Both the position numbers and the translations under genes were made by a program. The notes under the pieces were generated by a model. That model had not been told where the DNA came from. It ran no database searches and saw nothing but the letters and a program-made list of their open reading frames with translations. A stretch of DNA of 64,000 nucleotides, from NCBI RefSeq assembly GCF_000013365.1, contig NC_007778.1, forward strand, positions 1,054,001 through 1,118,000. The letters are read 5' to 3'. The stretch's first letter is position 1; each line of letters opens with the position of its first letter. The DNA is from Rhodopseudomonas palustris HaA2. GTDB lineage: Bacteria; Pseudomonadota; Alphaproteobacteria; Rhizobiales; Xanthobacteraceae. Shown in pieces: positions 34,626 to 44,986 of this stretch.

Positions 34626-35483
34626 ATGGAAAATCTGCTCGTCGCTTTGTTCGAAATCCTGAGCTTCGGCGCCATCGTCGTGTTGGTGGTGCTGGGGCTC
34701 GGGATCATCGCCAGCATGATGGGGATCTTCAATTTCGCGCAGGGCGAATTCGTCCTGCTCGGCGCTTACGTCACTTATCTCGCTTACACGGCCGGGCTGC
34801 CGGTGTGGCTCGGCATGGTGGCGGCGCCGTTCGTCGTCGGCGCGCTGGGCTTCGTGCTCGAACGTCTGATCGTTCGCAGATTCTACGCCGCGCCGATCGT
34901 GGCGATGCTCGGGACCTATGCGCTCGGCCTGATCATTCGCGAAATCGTCCGTGGCCTGATCGGCGGTCTCTATATCTCCGTGCCGGAGCCGGTCGGCGGT
35001 TCAGTTGCTCTGGGCGCGATGCATTTCTCGACCTGGCGGCTGGTGATCATCGTCATCACCGCGCTGGTGATGGTGGCGAGTTATCTGTTGCTGTCGCGCA
35101 CCTCGTTCGGCCTGCGGGTCCGTGCCTCATTGGAGAATCCAGCGCTCGCGCGCGCCTCGGGGATCTCCACCAACGCGATCTATGGCGCAACCTTTGCGTT
35201 CGGCGCGGCGCTGGCGGGCCTCGCCGGTGCGCTGATCGTACCGGTGTTCTCGCTGTTCGCCGATCTCGGCCTGCGCTTCCTGATCCAGGGCTTCGTCGCC
35301 GTGATGGTCGGCGGCATCGGATCGTTCGCAGGCCCGGTCGCCGGCGCGGCGGTGATCGGCACGCTGTCCGCGGCGCTGCCCTGGGTGATCCAGCCGGTCG
35401 TCGCCGACGTGCTCGTCTTCGTCCTCGCCATCATCTTCATCAAGTTCCGGCCGCAGGGCCTCGTTTCGGGAAAAGGGATCTAG
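34626..35483 (+). CDS. Branched-chain amino acid/urea/amide-type ABC permease (LivH-like)
   Basis: 285 residues, about eight helices. GLGIIASMMGIFNFAQGEFVLLGAY and ASLENPALARASGI are typical of LivH/UrtB permeases, and the protein ends IKFRPQGLVSGKGI as LivH proteins do. It forms the membrane channel with the LivM-like protein at 36998. It is placed between the amidase and the binding protein. Confidence 0.9.
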   Translation: MENLLVALFEILSFGAIVVLVVLGLGIIASMMGIFNFAQGEFVLLGAYVTYLAYTAGLPVWLGMVAAPFVVGALGFVLERLIVRRFYAAPIVAMLGTYALGLIIREIVRGLIGGLYISVPEPVGGSVALGAMHFSTWRLVIIVITALVMVASYLLLSRTSFGLRVRASLENPALARASGISTNAIYGATFAFGAALAGLAGALIVPVFSLFADLGLRFLIQGFVAVMVGGIGSFAGPVAGAAVIGTLSAALPWVIQPVVADVLVFVLAIIFIKFRPQGLVSGKGI

Positions 35484-35487
35484 CCTG

Positions 35488-36711
35488 ATGTCCAGCGACA
35501 ACAAACACGCGTTCACCCGCCGCCGTTTCCTCTCCAACTTCGCCTTCGCCGGCACCGCGATCGCCACCGGCGTCGGCAGCTGGGTCGTCCCGGCCGGCTG
35601 GGCCAACGCCGCCGCCGGCCCGATCAAGGTCGGCATCGGCACCGACCTCACCGGCCCGATGGGTTATGCCGGGAACGCCGATGCCAACGTCGCCAAGATG
35701 GTGATCAAGCAGATCAACGACGCCGGCGGCCTGCTCGGCAGGCCGATCGAACTCTTCATCGAGGACACCGCGTCCAACGAGGCCGTCGCGGTCGGCAACG
35801 TCCGCAAGCTGATCCAGCGCGACAAGGTCGACCTCGTGGTCGGCGGCATCACCTCGTCGATGCGCAACGCCATCAAGGACGTCATCGTGTCGCGCGGCAA
35901 GACACTCTACATCTATCCGCAACTCTACGAAGGCAAGGAATGCACGCCGAACCTGTTCTGCACCGGCCCGACCCCGGCGCAGCAGTGCGACGAGTTCATC
36001 CCGTGGCTGATCAAGAACGGCGGCAAGAAATTCGCGCTGCCCTCCGCCAATTATGTCTGGCCGCACACGCTCAACGTCTATGCCCGCAAGGTGATCGAGG
36101 CCAATGGCGGCGAAGTGGTGCTCGAGGAGTACTACCCGCTTGATCAGATCGACTTCTCGTCGACCGTCAACCGCATCATCTCCAACAAGGTCGATGTGGT
36201 GTTCAACACCGTGATCCCGCCCGGTGTCGGCCCGTTCTTCAAGCAGCTTTATGAAGCGGGGTTCCTCAAGAACGGCGGCCGGCTCGCCTGCGTGTATTAT
36301 GACGAGAACACGCTCGGCATCAATCAGCCGGCGGAGATCGAAGGGCTGGCGAGCTGCCTCGACTACTTCAAGGCGCTCACCAAGGACGAGCCGTTCTCCG
36401 CCAAGCTGCAGGCCGACTACGAAAAGGCGTTCCCGGGCAACTTCCTGTTCGCGGCCGGCAGCGCCGCCACCGGCACCTATCGGGCCCTCAAGCTGTGGGA
36501 AGCCGCGGTGAAGGAAGCCGGCAAGATCGACCGCGACGGCGTCGCCGCGGCGCTCGATCACGCCAAGATCGCCGAAGGCCCGGGAGGCCCCGCCGAGATG
36601 GTCCCCGGCAAACGCCACTGCAAGATGAACATGTACACCGCCGTCGCCAAGAACGGCAGCTACGAGATCGTCGAGCGCAGCAAGGGGCTGGTGGATCCGA
36701 AGGAATGCTGA
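35488..36711 (+). CDS. Tat-exported substrate-binding protein (urea/amide type)
   Basis: 407 residues. A twin-arginine signal (TRRRFLSNFAFAGTAIATG) precedes the mature fold KVGIGTDLTGPMGYAGNAD, then INDAGGLLGRPIELFIEDTA. YIYPQLYEGKECTPNLFCTG is the hinge region typical of UrtA/AmiC-like binding proteins. It delivers substrate to the ABC permeases around it. It is 4 bp downstream of the LivH-like gene and is the exported counterpart of the signal-less paralogue at 31686. Confidence 0.9.
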   Translation: MSSDNKHAFTRRRFLSNFAFAGTAIATGVGSWVVPAGWANAAAGPIKVGIGTDLTGPMGYAGNADANVAKMVIKQINDAGGLLGRPIELFIEDTASNEAVAVGNVRKLIQRDKVDLVVGGITSSMRNAIKDVIVSRGKTLYIYPQLYEGKECTPNLFCTGPTPAQQCDEFIPWLIKNGGKKFALPSANYVWPHTLNVYARKVIEANGGEVVLEEYYPLDQIDFSSTVNRIISNKVDVVFNTVIPPGVGPFFKQLYEAGFLKNGGRLACVYYDENTLGINQPAEIEGLASCLDYFKALTKDEPFSAKLQADYEKAFPGNFLFAAGSAATGTYRALKLWEAAVKEAGKIDRDGVAAALDHAKIAEGPGGPAEMVPGKRHCKMNMYTAVAKNGSYEIVERSKGLVDPKEC

Positions 36712-36752
36712 TGGCGGGTTCGCAGCGGCGTTCTCCACGCGCACGGCCTGCG

Positions 36753-36894
36753 CCTCTCCCCGCGTGCGGGGAGAGGTCGACCGGCGTAGCGCAGCGAAGC
36801 CGGTCGGGTGAGGGGGCGGCTCAGCAAGGCCGAGCCGCTCGGACTCGCGGAAACGCCCCCTCACCCCATCCCTCTCCCCGCACGCGGGGAGAGG
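36753..36894. repeat. REP-type palindromic cluster
   Basis: Two hairpins CCTCTCCCCGC...GCGGGGAGAGG (36753-36776 and 36871-36894) flank GGGTGAGGGGGC (36806-36817) and its complement GCCCCCTCACCC (36855-36866), making a nested foldback. This is the common repeat of Rhodopseudomonas/Bradyrhizobium intergenic regions. It splits the ABC operon between binding protein and LivM-like gene. Confidence 0.85.
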
Positions 36895-36997
36895 GCGTGC
36901 GTGCGGCAGCGCTCTGCTTATTTACGACGACGATGCCCGCGGACCATGCGGCGCTCTCCTCGCACGCGTCACCCCCATTCAGCACCCTGGCGTATCG

Positions 36998-38053
36998 ATG
37001 ACGGATACTTCTTCGACGGCTGCGCAGTTCACCGCGCCTCGCACCGGGCGCCGCCTGAAGGTGCTGCCGATTATCGAGGTGGTCGTTCTCGCGATCGGGC
37101 TGCTGTTGCCGCTGGTGCTGCAGGATTATCTCACGGTGTTCGGCACGCGGGTGCTAATCCTGTGCCTGTTCGCGCTGTCGTTCGATCTGGTGTGGGGCTA
37201 TTCCGGCATCATGAGCTTCGGCCAGGCGGTGTTCTTCGGCTCGGCCGGCTACGGCGTCGCGTTGCTGGCACGCGATCTCAACGTCACCTCGATGCTGCTG
37301 GTGCTTCCAGCCGGCGTGCTGATCGGATTCAGCATCGCGCTGCTGATCGGCGGCTTCCTGCTGCTCGGGCGCAATCCGTCGAGCGTCATCTTCGTCTCGC
37401 TGGGTACGCTCACCGGCTCCTATGCGTTCGATCGGCTGGCGCGTGGCTGGTACTATCTCGGCGGCCAGAACGGCATTCCCTCGATCCCGCCGATGCAGAT
37501 CGGCGGCTACGATCTCACCGAAGGGCCGGTGTTTTACTATTTCGTGCTGGCGATCCTGCTGCTGGTCTATCTCGGCTGCCGCTTCCTGACCAAGTCGCAA
37601 TTCGGGCTCGCGCTCGCGGGCCTGCGCGAGAACGAGCAGCGCATCGCCTTTTTCGGCTACCAGGTGCAACACATCAAGGCGATCATCTTCTCGCTCGCCG
37701 GCGCGATCGCGGGCCTCGCGGGCAGCCTTTACGCCTTCCACGAAGGCTTCGTCTGGCCGAACATGCTCGGCGTTGTGATGTCGACCCAGGTGGTGCTGTA
37801 TGTATTGTTCGGCGGCTCCGGCACGCTGATCGGCGCGGTGATCGGCACGGTCGTCATCGAGATCGTGTCGTTCTGGCTGTCCAACTCCTACCAGGACATC
37901 TGGCCGATCATCCTCGGCTGCCTGATGCTGCTGGTGATCCTGTTCCGTCCGGCCGGGCTGATCAGCCTGATCGTCAGCCACAGCGAACGGATCGGCAATT
38001 TCGGCCGGCCGCCGAAACCGCACCGGAAGGAGCGCGATCATGGCTCTGCTTGA
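36998..38053 (+). CDS. Branched-chain amino acid/urea/amide-type ABC permease (LivM-like)
   Basis: 351 residues. After a polar N-terminus come about ten helices; LSFDLVWGYSGIMSFGQAVFFG and LAGLRENEQRIAFFGYQVQHIK are LivM/UrtC signatures. ATG 36998 has only a weak ribosome site. It overlaps the next gene by 14 bp. Pairs with the LivH-like permease. Confidence 0.9.
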   Translation: MTDTSSTAAQFTAPRTGRRLKVLPIIEVVVLAIGLLLPLVLQDYLTVFGTRVLILCLFALSFDLVWGYSGIMSFGQAVFFGSAGYGVALLARDLNVTSMLLVLPAGVLIGFSIALLIGGFLLLGRNPSSVIFVSLGTLTGSYAFDRLARGWYYLGGQNGIPSIPPMQIGGYDLTEGPVFYYFVLAILLLVYLGCRFLTKSQFGLALAGLRENEQRIAFFGYQVQHIKAIIFSLAGAIAGLAGSLYAFHEGFVWPNMLGVVMSTQVVLYVLFGGSGTLIGAVIGTVVIEIVSFWLSNSYQDIWPIILGCLMLLVILFRPAGLISLIVSHSERIGNFGRPPKPHRKERDHGSA

Positions 38054-38774
38054 AGCGCGCGGCCTGAAGAAGATCTTCGGCAAGCTCACCGCGTTGAATG
38101 GCGCCGAGCTGATCGTGCAGCCCAACGAGTTCCACGGCCTGATCGGTCCAAACGGCTCCGGCAAGAGCACGATGATGAAGTGCATCGCCGGCGCCGAGGT
38201 GCCGACCGAGGGCAAAGTCACCTTCGGCGGGCAAGACATCACCGCGGCGACGCCGGCCGAGCGCGCCCGCGCTGGCATGAGCCTGAAATTCCAGATCACC
38301 AGCGTGCTGCCGGCGTTGACGCTCTACGACAATGTCCTGCTGGCGCTGCAGGGCCAGACCGCGCTGACGAAATTGATGTTCTCGCGCACCCGCGGGCTGC
38401 TGCACGACAAGGTGATGGCGATGCTGGAGCAGTTCCGGCTGGTCGATCGCGCCGGCGAGCATGCCTCGGCGTTGTCGCACGGCCAGCAGCAATGGTTGGA
38501 GATCGCGATGGCGTTGGCGCCCGAACCCAAACTACTGCTGCTCGACGAGCCGACCGGCGGCATGAGCCTCGAAGAGCGCCGCGTCACCGGCGAATTGCTG
38601 GCGCCGATCAAGTCGCGCTGCTCACTGGTGATCGTCGAGCACGATCTCGATTTCATCCGCGATATCTGCGACCGGCTCACCGTGCTCGATCAGGGCGCGG
38701 TGCTCAACAGCGGGACGATCGCGGAGATTCAGAGTTGCCCCAAGGTTCAAGAGGTTTATCTGCGCCGTGCCTGA
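38040..38774 (+). CDS. ABC ATP-binding protein (LivG/UrtD-like)
   Basis: 244 residues. IGPNGSGKST (Walker A), LSHGQQQWLEIAMAL (signature with Gly replaced by His in LSHG, as in UrtD), LLLLDEPTGGMS (Walker B) and IVEHDLDFI (switch His). One of two ATPases of the amide-type importer; overlaps both neighbours. Confidence 0.92.
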   Translation: MALLEARGLKKIFGKLTALNGAELIVQPNEFHGLIGPNGSGKSTMMKCIAGAEVPTEGKVTFGGQDITAATPAERARAGMSLKFQITSVLPALTLYDNVLLALQGQTALTKLMFSRTRGLLHDKVMAMLEQFRLVDRAGEHASALSHGQQQWLEIAMALAPEPKLLLLDEPTGGMSLEERRVTGELLAPIKSRCSLVIVEHDLDFIRDICDRLTVLDQGAVLNSGTIAEIQSCPKVQEVYLRRA

Positions 38775-39468
38775 GGATCAGTATCTCGACGTTCGCGATC
38801 TCGACGCCGGCTATGGCCGTAGTCAGGTGCTGTTCGGCGTCTCGATGTCGGCGCCGTGGCGCGGCGGCGTCGCCATTCTGGGCCGCAACGGCGCCGGCAA
38901 GACCACGCTGATGAAGGCGATCATGGGCGAATTGCCGGTGAAGCGCGGCAGCGTTTCGCTCGATGCGCGGGAGGTCACGAAACTGCCGACCGAGCAGCGC
39001 ATTCGCGCCGGTTTCGGCTATGTGCCGCAGGACCATCCGGTGTTCGCGCGGCTGTCGATCCGCGACAATCTCGCGGTCGGTGCCCTGACCAACAAGGACA
39101 GCCGCGCGGTCGATCGCGTGCTGGAGATGTTCCCGAAACTCGGGCAACGGCTCGATCAGGCCGCAGGCACGCTGTCGGGCGGCGAGCGCAAGATGCTGGC
39201 GATCGGCCGCGCGTTGCTGTCGGAGCCGCGCGTGCTGTTGCTCGACGAGCCGACCGAAGGCGTCTGGATCGGCGTGATCGAAGAGATCACCGACCGGCTG
39301 ATCGCGCTGGCCAAGGACATCGCCGTCATCATCGTCGAGCAGCACCTCGACCTGGCGCTGCGCGTTGCCGACCGCGCCTATGTGCTGGATCGCGGTCGCG
39401 TCGCGCTGACCGGCACCGCCGACGAAGTCCGCAACGACCCGCGGCTGTTGCAATATCTCGCGCCGTAG
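38767..39468 (+). CDS. ABC ATP-binding protein (LivF/UrtE-like)
   Basis: 233 residues. LGRNGAGKTT (Walker A), LSGGERKMLAIGRAL (signature), LLLDEPTEGVWIGVIEEI (Walker B) and IIVEQHLDLAL (switch His). The GTG start at 38767 overlaps the LivG-like stop by 8 bp. Last gene of the importer operon. The VWIG after TEG replaces the more usual IQPS of UrtE. Confidence 0.92.
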   Translation: MPEDQYLDVRDLDAGYGRSQVLFGVSMSAPWRGGVAILGRNGAGKTTLMKAIMGELPVKRGSVSLDAREVTKLPTEQRIRAGFGYVPQDHPVFARLSIRDNLAVGALTNKDSRAVDRVLEMFPKLGQRLDQAAGTLSGGERKMLAIGRALLSEPRVLLLDEPTEGVWIGVIEEITDRLIALAKDIAVIIVEQHLDLALRVADRAYVLDRGRVALTGTADEVRNDPRLLQYLAP

Positions 39469-39525
39469 CGCGCGGGCTGCTAAACCTCACGCCGTGTCGA
39501 AGCCCCGCGCGGCCTGCGCGGGCCT

Positions 39526-40728
39526 GTGTCCGAGCGCGTGATGATCCTGCCTTTCTCGATCGCCCGTCTGCCCCGCATCGAATTCGGCGCAGGCGCCATC
39601 GCGAGGTTGCCGAGCCTCGCAGCCGTCTACGGCAAGCGCCTGCTGCTGGTCACCGGTGCACGCTCGTTCGATCATGCCTCCTATACGGCGCCGTTGCTGG
39701 CCGCGTTGCGCGACCAGAGCTTCAGTATCGCGCGGGTGCCGATCCGCGGCGAGCCGTCGCCCGAGATGGTCGACGACGCCGTGCGGGAGTGTCGCCGCGC
39801 CGAGATCGACGTCGTGATCGGCCTCGGCGGCGGCAGCGCGCTCGATGCCGCCAAGGCGATCGCCGGGCTGCTGAAGCCCGGCAATTCGGTGATGGACCAT
39901 CTCGAAGGCGTCGGCCCCGAACTGCCCTATCGAGGCCCGGCGACGCCGTTCATCGCGGTGCCGACCACCGCCGGCACCGGCTCCGAGGCGACCAAGAACG
40001 CGGTGTTGTCCCGTCACGGCCCCGATGGCTTCAAGAAATCGTTCCGCGATGAGGCGCTGGTGGCCGAGATCGCGCTGGTCGACCCAGAACTGTTGGCCGG
40101 CTGCCCGCCAGCGCTGATCGCGGCCAACGGCATGGACGCGCTGACCCAGTTGCTCGAATCCTACGTCTCGACCCGCGCCAATCCGTTCACCGACGCGCTG
40201 GCGCTGTCCGGCCTGCGCGCGGTGCGGGACGGCCTGCTCGCCTGGTACGATGGCGGCGACGCCGCGGGCGAGGCGCGCACGCAGATGGCCTACGCCTCGC
40301 TGCTGTCCGGCATCTGTCTGGCGCAGACCGGGCTCGGCTCTGTGCACGGTCTGGCCTCGCCGCTCGGCGCGTTCTTCCCGATCGGCCACGGCGTGGTGTG
40401 CGGCACGCTGGTCGCGGATGCCACTCGCGTCAATATCGCCGCAATGGAAGCGCGTGCGCCGCAACATCCGGCGCTGGCGAAATACGCCGAGATCGGCCGC
40501 CTGCTGTGCGGCGGCTCCGGCAGCGGCGCGGCGCAGGATCGCGACGCTCTGCTGCGCACGCTGCGGCACTGGACGCAGCGCCTGTCGCTGCCGAGGCTGT
40601 CGTCGCTCGGCGTCGCCGCCGCGGACGTCGATCGGATCGTCGCGGCCAGCCGTGGGTCCAGCATGAAGACCAATCCGGTGGTGCTGACCGACGACGAGAT
40701 CAGGCTGATCGTGACCTCGCGCTTCTGA
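39526..40728 (+). CDS. Iron-type alcohol dehydrogenase family protein
   Basis: 400 residues. NAD-site motif GLGGGSALDAAKAIAG and TTAGTGSEATKNAV are typical of group III dehydrogenases. Metal ligands Asp (GMDALT), His (SVHGLASPLG) and His (IGHGVVCG) are present, but the His usually four residues after the Asp is Gln (GMDALTQLLES). The substrate is unknown. It sits 57 bp after the amide importer and 211 bp before the Calvin operon, in the same direction. Starts at GTG 39526 or ATG 39541. Confidence 0.85.
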   Translation: MSERVMILPFSIARLPRIEFGAGAIARLPSLAAVYGKRLLLVTGARSFDHASYTAPLLAALRDQSFSIARVPIRGEPSPEMVDDAVRECRRAEIDVVIGLGGGSALDAAKAIAGLLKPGNSVMDHLEGVGPELPYRGPATPFIAVPTTAGTGSEATKNAVLSRHGPDGFKKSFRDEALVAEIALVDPELLAGCPPALIAANGMDALTQLLESYVSTRANPFTDALALSGLRAVRDGLLAWYDGGDAAGEARTQMAYASLLSGICLAQTGLGSVHGLASPLGAFFPIGHGVVCGTLVADATRVNIAAMEARAPQHPALAKYAEIGRLLCGGSGSGAAQDRDALLRTLRHWTQRLSLPRLSSLGVAAADVDRIVAASRGSSMKTNPVVLTDDEIRLIVTSRF

Positions 40729-40805
40729 TTTAGATCACGGCGGGTGCCAATTGCCGGGTGCATGGATGGCCTAGGCCTTACACCGCATAAGGTATTTAAG
40801 TAGGG

Positions 40806-40858
40806 TAAGAGATATAAGATTTCTTGCGGCGGTAGCAAGGAAAATGAAATTTCTCTTA
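40806..40858. promoter_or_regulatory. AT-rich inverted-repeat region upstream of the Calvin operon
   Basis: TAAGAGA (40806-40812) and TCTCTTA (40852-40858) enclose a second foldback, TTTCTTGC / GCAAGGAAA with one bulge. The patch is AT-rich in a GC-rich region and lies 80-130 bp before fbp. A target for CbbR or the RegA/PrrA response regulator is likely, but no cbbR gene is adjacent. Confidence 0.5.
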
Positions 40859-40939
40859 TGCCGTGGTTGAGCCCACAACCCCCGGGTGATGGGCTCGCTG
40901 CGACAATTTGGCCGGACGGCGTGGTTGGGGGTTTAAGGG

Positions 40940-41971
40940 ATGGATCAGGGTCAGACGTTATCGCGTCTTTTGGACTCTTACGGGACGGACGCGCGCACGC
41001 GCGCGGTTGCCGCGGCTGTCGGCGCGATCGCCGAGGCGTCGATCGAAATCTCCGACCTGATCGGGCAGGGCGCGCTGGCCGGGATCACCGGCGCGGCCCA
41101 TGGCGCGAGCAATGCGGACGGCGACGTCCAGAAGGATCTCGACGTCCGCGCCGAGGCCGCCATCGTCGCGGCGCTGAAGAACGTTCCCTATGCGGCATTG
41201 GCCTCCGAGGAGTCCGACACGCTGCTGATGGGCGATCCGCAGGCACCGATCTCGATCGCCTACGATCCGCTCGACGGCTCGTCGAATATCGACACCAATA
41301 TGACGGTCGGGACGATCTTCTCGGTCATTCCGAACGAGCCCGGGGTGGCGCCGTTCACCGCACCGGGCAGCTGCCAGCTCGCCGCCGGCTTCGTGGTCTA
41401 CGGGCCGCAGACCTCGCTGGTGCTGACGCTCGGCGACGGCGTCGACATCTTTACGCTCGACCGCGCCGCGAAGACCTATCGACTGATCCGCGAGCGCGTC
41501 CAGGTGCCGGCCGACACCGCCGAATACGCTATCAACGCCTCCAACCATCGCCACTGGGAGCAGCCGGTGCGCGATTTCGTCGACGAGTGTCTGGCCGGGA
41601 CCGACGGTCCGCGCGCCAAGAACTTCAACATGCGCTGGATCGGTTCGCTGGTGGCGGAGGCCTATCGCATTCTCACCCGCGGTGGCGTGTTCCTGTATCC
41701 GGCGGATTCGCGGCCCGGCTACGGCGAAGGCCGGCTGCGTGTTCTCTACGAGACCCATCCGATGGCATTCGTGATGGAGCAGGCCGGCGGGGCCGCCTCC
41801 ACCGGCCGCGAACGCGTTCTCGACGTCGTCGCGAGCACGACCCACCAGCGCTCGCCGCTGATCATGGGGTCGAGTGACAAGGTCCATCGTATCGTCGAGC
41901 TGCACCTCGATCCGGCCGCGGCCTCACGCACAGCGCCGTTGTTCGGGCGCCGCGGCCTGTTCCGGACCTGA
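40940..41971 (+). CDS. cbbF: Fructose-1,6-bisphosphatase, class I
   Basis: 343 residues. [23 protein letters not shown] is the class I metal-binding signature; [20 protein letters not shown] holds the substrate-binding part. It removes the 1-phosphate in the Calvin cycle and gluconeogenesis. AAGGG precedes ATG 40940. First gene of cbbFPTAM. Confidence 0.95.
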   Translation: MDQGQTLSRLLDSYGTDARTRAVAAAVGAIAEASIEISDLIGQGALAGITGAAHGASNADGDVQKDLDVRAEAAIVAALKNVPYAALASEESDTLLMGDPQAPISIAYDPLDGSSNIDTNMTVGTIFSVIPNEPGVAPFTAPGSCQLAAGFVVYGPQTSLVLTLGDGVDIFTLDRAAKTYRLIRERVQVPADTAEYAINASNHRHWEQPVRDFVDECLAGTDGPRAKNFNMRWIGSLVAEAYRILTRGGVFLYPADSRPGYGEGRLRVLYETHPMAFVMEQAGGAASTGRERVLDVVASTTHQRSPLIMGSSDKVHRIVELHLDPAAASRTAPLFGRRGLFRT

Positions 41972-42003
41972 ACCAAGTCCCCAATTGTTGGAAATGTGAA
42001 TCC

Positions 42004-42879
42004 ATGTCCCGTAAGCATCCGATCATCTCGATCACCGGCTCCTCCGGCGCCGGAACGACCTCCGTCAAGCGGACCTTCGAGCAGATCTTCCGTCGCGAGA
42101 ACGTCAACGCCGCCTACATCGAAGGCGATGCGTTTCACCGCTACAACCGCGTCGACATGCGCACCAAGATGGCCGAGGAGGCCGCGCTGGGAAACCGGCA
42201 CTTCAGCCATTTCAGCCCCGAGACCAATCTGTTCGAGGAACTGGAGACGACGTTCCGCGACTACGCCACCACCGGCACCGGCAAGACCCGCACCTACGTC
42301 CATGACGACAAGGAAGCCGCGGTTCACGGCGTTGCCCCCGGCAATTTCACCGACTGGCACTCGCTGCCGGCGGATTCCGATCTGCTGTTCTACGAAGGTC
42401 TGCACGGCGCGGTGATCACCGAGAAAGTCAACGTTGCGCAACACGCCGACCTCAAGATCGGTGTGGTGCCGGTGATCAATCTGGAGTGGATCCAGAAGCT
42501 GCACCGCGACCGCGCCGATCGCGGCTACACCACCGAGGTGGTGACCGACACCATCCTTCGCCGGATGCCGGACTACGTGCACTACATCGTGCCGCAATTC
42601 GCCGAGACCGACATCAATTTCCAGCGCGTGCCGACGGTCGATACGTCGAACCCGTTCATCGCGCGGTGGATCCCGACTGCCGACGAGTCGATGGTGGTGA
42701 TCCGCTTCAAGGACCCGCGCGGAATCGATTTCGCCTATCTGCTGTCGATGATCCAGGGCAGCTTCATGTCGCGCGCCAACTCGATCGTAATCCATGGCGC
42801 CAAGCTCGATCTCGCCATGCAGCTCATCCTGACGCCGTTGATCATGCAACTGGTCGATCGCAAGCGCGGCGTGAAATAA
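42004..42879 (+). CDS. cbbP: Phosphoribulokinase
   Basis: 291 residues, the bacterial class I length. P-loop [18 protein letters not shown]; substrate region [23 protein letters not shown] and [13 protein letters not shown] follow. It makes ribulose-1,5-bisphosphate, the RuBisCO substrate, from ribulose-5-phosphate and ATP. It lies 32 bp after cbbF. Confidence 0.96.
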   Translation: MSRKHPIISITGSSGAGTTSVKRTFEQIFRRENVNAAYIEGDAFHRYNRVDMRTKMAEEAALGNRHFSHFSPETNLFEELETTFRDYATTGTGKTRTYVHDDKEAAVHGVAPGNFTDWHSLPADSDLLFYEGLHGAVITEKVNVAQHADLKIGVVPVINLEWIQKLHRDRADRGYTTEVVTDTILRRMPDYVHYIVPQFAETDINFQRVPTVDTSNPFIARWIPTADESMVVIRFKDPRGIDFAYLLSMIQGSFMSRANSIVIHGAKLDLAMQLILTPLIMQLVDRKRGVK

Positions 42880-42913
42880 ACATGCGTCATCATTCCACTT
42901 CCGGGAGGCCGGC

Positions 42914-44929
42914 TTGAATATCCCCGCACGCGAACTCCACGACCAGGTCAGCCACGCCGAGATGGCCAATGCGATCCGCTTCCTCGCCATCGATGCGGTC
43001 GAGAAGGCGAAGTCCGGCCACCCCGGCATGCCGATGGGCATGGCCGATGTCGCCACCGTGCTGTTCACCCGCTTCCTGAAGTTCGATGCCGCCGATCCGG
43101 CCTGGCCGGATCGCGACCGTTTCGTGCTCTCCGCCGGCCACGGCTCGATGCTGCTCTACGCGCTGCTGCATCTGACCGGCGTCGAAGAGGTCACGATCGA
43201 TCAGCTCAAATCCTTCCGGCAGTGGGGCTCGAAGACCCCCGGCCATCCCGAATACGGCCACACCAAGGGCGTCGAGACCACCACCGGCCCGCTCGGCCAG
43301 GGGCTCGCCACTTCGGTCGGCATGGCGCTCGCCGAGCGAATGCTGAATGCGCGCTACGGCGACGCGTTGGTCGATCACTATACCTATGTGATCGCCGGCG
43401 ACGGCTGTCTGATGGAAGGCGTCAGCCACGAGGCGATCTCGCTCGCCGGGCACCTCAAGCTCAACCGCCTGATCGTGCTGTGGGACGACAACCACATCTC
43501 GATCGACGGCGACACCTCGCTGTCGTGCTCGGACGATCAGCTCGCGCGCTTCGCCGCGTCGGGCTGGGCGACCACGCGGGTCGACGGCCATGATCCGGAA
43601 GCGGTGGCGGCCGCGATCGAGCAGGCTAGGCAGAGCGACCGGCCGACGCTGATCGCCTGCCGCACCACCATCGGGTTTGGCTCGCCCAAGGTCGCGGGCA
43701 CCGAAAAGGCGCACGGCGCGCCGCTCGGCGCCGACGAGGTCGAGAAGACCCGCGCCGCATTGAACTGGCCGCACGCGCCGTTCGAGATTCCGGACGCCAT
43801 CCTCGCGCGCTGGCGCGAGGATGGCAGCCGCGGCAAGGCCGCGCATCAGGCCTGGGCCGAGCGACTCGGCAGCGTCGACGCGGCCACGCGCACCGGCTTC
43901 GAGAACGTGCTCGCCGGCAAGCTGTCGGCCGACTACGAACCCGCGCTGAAAGCGCTGATCGCCGGCTTCGCCGCCGAGCAGCCGTCGATCGCCACAAGGC
44001 AGGCGTCGCAGCTCACCATCAACGCGCTGGTGCCGGCCTCGCCGAATCTGCTCGGCGGCTCGGCCGATCTGACGCATTCCAACCTCACCCACGCCAAGGG
44101 CTCGGCGTCGGTCAAGCCCGGTGCCTATGGCGGCGCTTACCTGCACTACGGCATCCGCGAATTCGGCATGGCGGCGGCGATGAACGGCATCGCCCTGCAC
44201 GGCGGCTTCATTCCCTATGGCGGCACCTTCCTGGTATTCGCCGACTACAGCCGTCCGGCGATCCGCCTCGCGGCGCTGATGGGCGTGCGTGTCATCCACG
44301 TGATGACCCACGATTCGATCGGCCTCGGCGAAGACGGCCCGACCCATCAGCCGGTCGAGCACGTCGCCTCGCTGCGGGCGATCCCGAACCTGCTGGTGTT
44401 CCGTCCGGCGGATGCGATCGAGACCGCGCAGGCCTGGGACTGCGCCCTGAAGCAGACCAGCCGGCCGTCGGTGCTGGCGCTGTCGCGGCAGGCGCTGCCG
44501 ATGCTGCCGCGGCCGAACGGCGTCGAGGGGAACCCGGTTTCGCGTGGCGCTTATTTGGTCATCGATCCGGCTAAGCGCGATGTCACACTGATCGCCACCG
44601 GCTCCGAAGTGTCACTGGCGCTGGAAGCGGCGAGCAAGCTCGACGGCGAAGGCATCAAGGTCGCGGTGGTCTCGGCGCCCTGCTTCGAATTGTTCGCCGA
44701 GCAGGACGACGCGTATCGTGCGGCCGTGCTCGGCACGGCGCCGCGGATCGGCATCGAGGCCGCGCGCGACATCGACTGGCGGCGCTGGATCGGCGATGGC
44801 GGCGCGTTCGTCGGCATGACCGGCTTCGGTGCCTCGGCGCCGGCGCCGGTGTTGTACCAGAAGTTCGGCATCACCGCGGATGCGGTCACGGAGGCGGCCA
44901 AGGCCGCGATCGCCCGCAGCAAACATTGA
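42914..44929 (+). CDS. cbbT: Transketolase
   Basis: 671 residues. Thiamine-diphosphate motif [20 protein letters not shown] with downstream [11 protein letters not shown]-terminal [20 protein letters not shown] and [20 protein letters not shown] are transketolase signatures. It rearranges sugar phosphates for ribulose regeneration. TTG 42914 is used, with GGGAGG a few bases upstream. Confidence 0.96.
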   Translation: MNIPARELHDQVSHAEMANAIRFLAIDAVEKAKSGHPGMPMGMADVATVLFTRFLKFDAADPAWPDRDRFVLSAGHGSMLLYALLHLTGVEEVTIDQLKSFRQWGSKTPGHPEYGHTKGVETTTGPLGQGLATSVGMALAERMLNARYGDALVDHYTYVIAGDGCLMEGVSHEAISLAGHLKLNRLIVLWDDNHISIDGDTSLSCSDDQLARFAASGWATTRVDGHDPEAVAAAIEQARQSDRPTLIACRTTIGFGSPKVAGTEKAHGAPLGADEVEKTRAALNWPHAPFEIPDAILARWREDGSRGKAAHQAWAERLGSVDAATRTGFENVLAGKLSADYEPALKALIAGFAAEQPSIATRQASQLTINALVPASPNLLGGSADLTHSNLTHAKGSASVKPGAYGGAYLHYGIREFGMAAAMNGIALHGGFIPYGGTFLVFADYSRPAIRLAALMGVRVIHVMTHDSIGLGEDGPTHQPVEHVASLRAIPNLLVFRPADAIETAQAWDCALKQTSRPSVLALSRQALPMLPRPNGVEGNPVSRGAYLVIDPAKRDVTLIATGSEVSLALEAASKLDGEGIKVAVVSAPCFELFAEQDDAYRAAVLGTAPRIGIEAARDIDWRRWIGDGGAFVGMTGFGASAPAPVLYQKFGITADAVTEAAKAAIARSKH

Positions 44930-44986
44930 TCAGCATGACACCGATCAACACCAGATCGACATTCAACATTTAGGACAGGAGCCATC

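Noticed and set aside
36753-36894. Short repeats considered as a CRISPR array
   Set aside because: The units are nested palindromes without regular spacers; no cas genes nearby. No CRISPR array was seen in the window.
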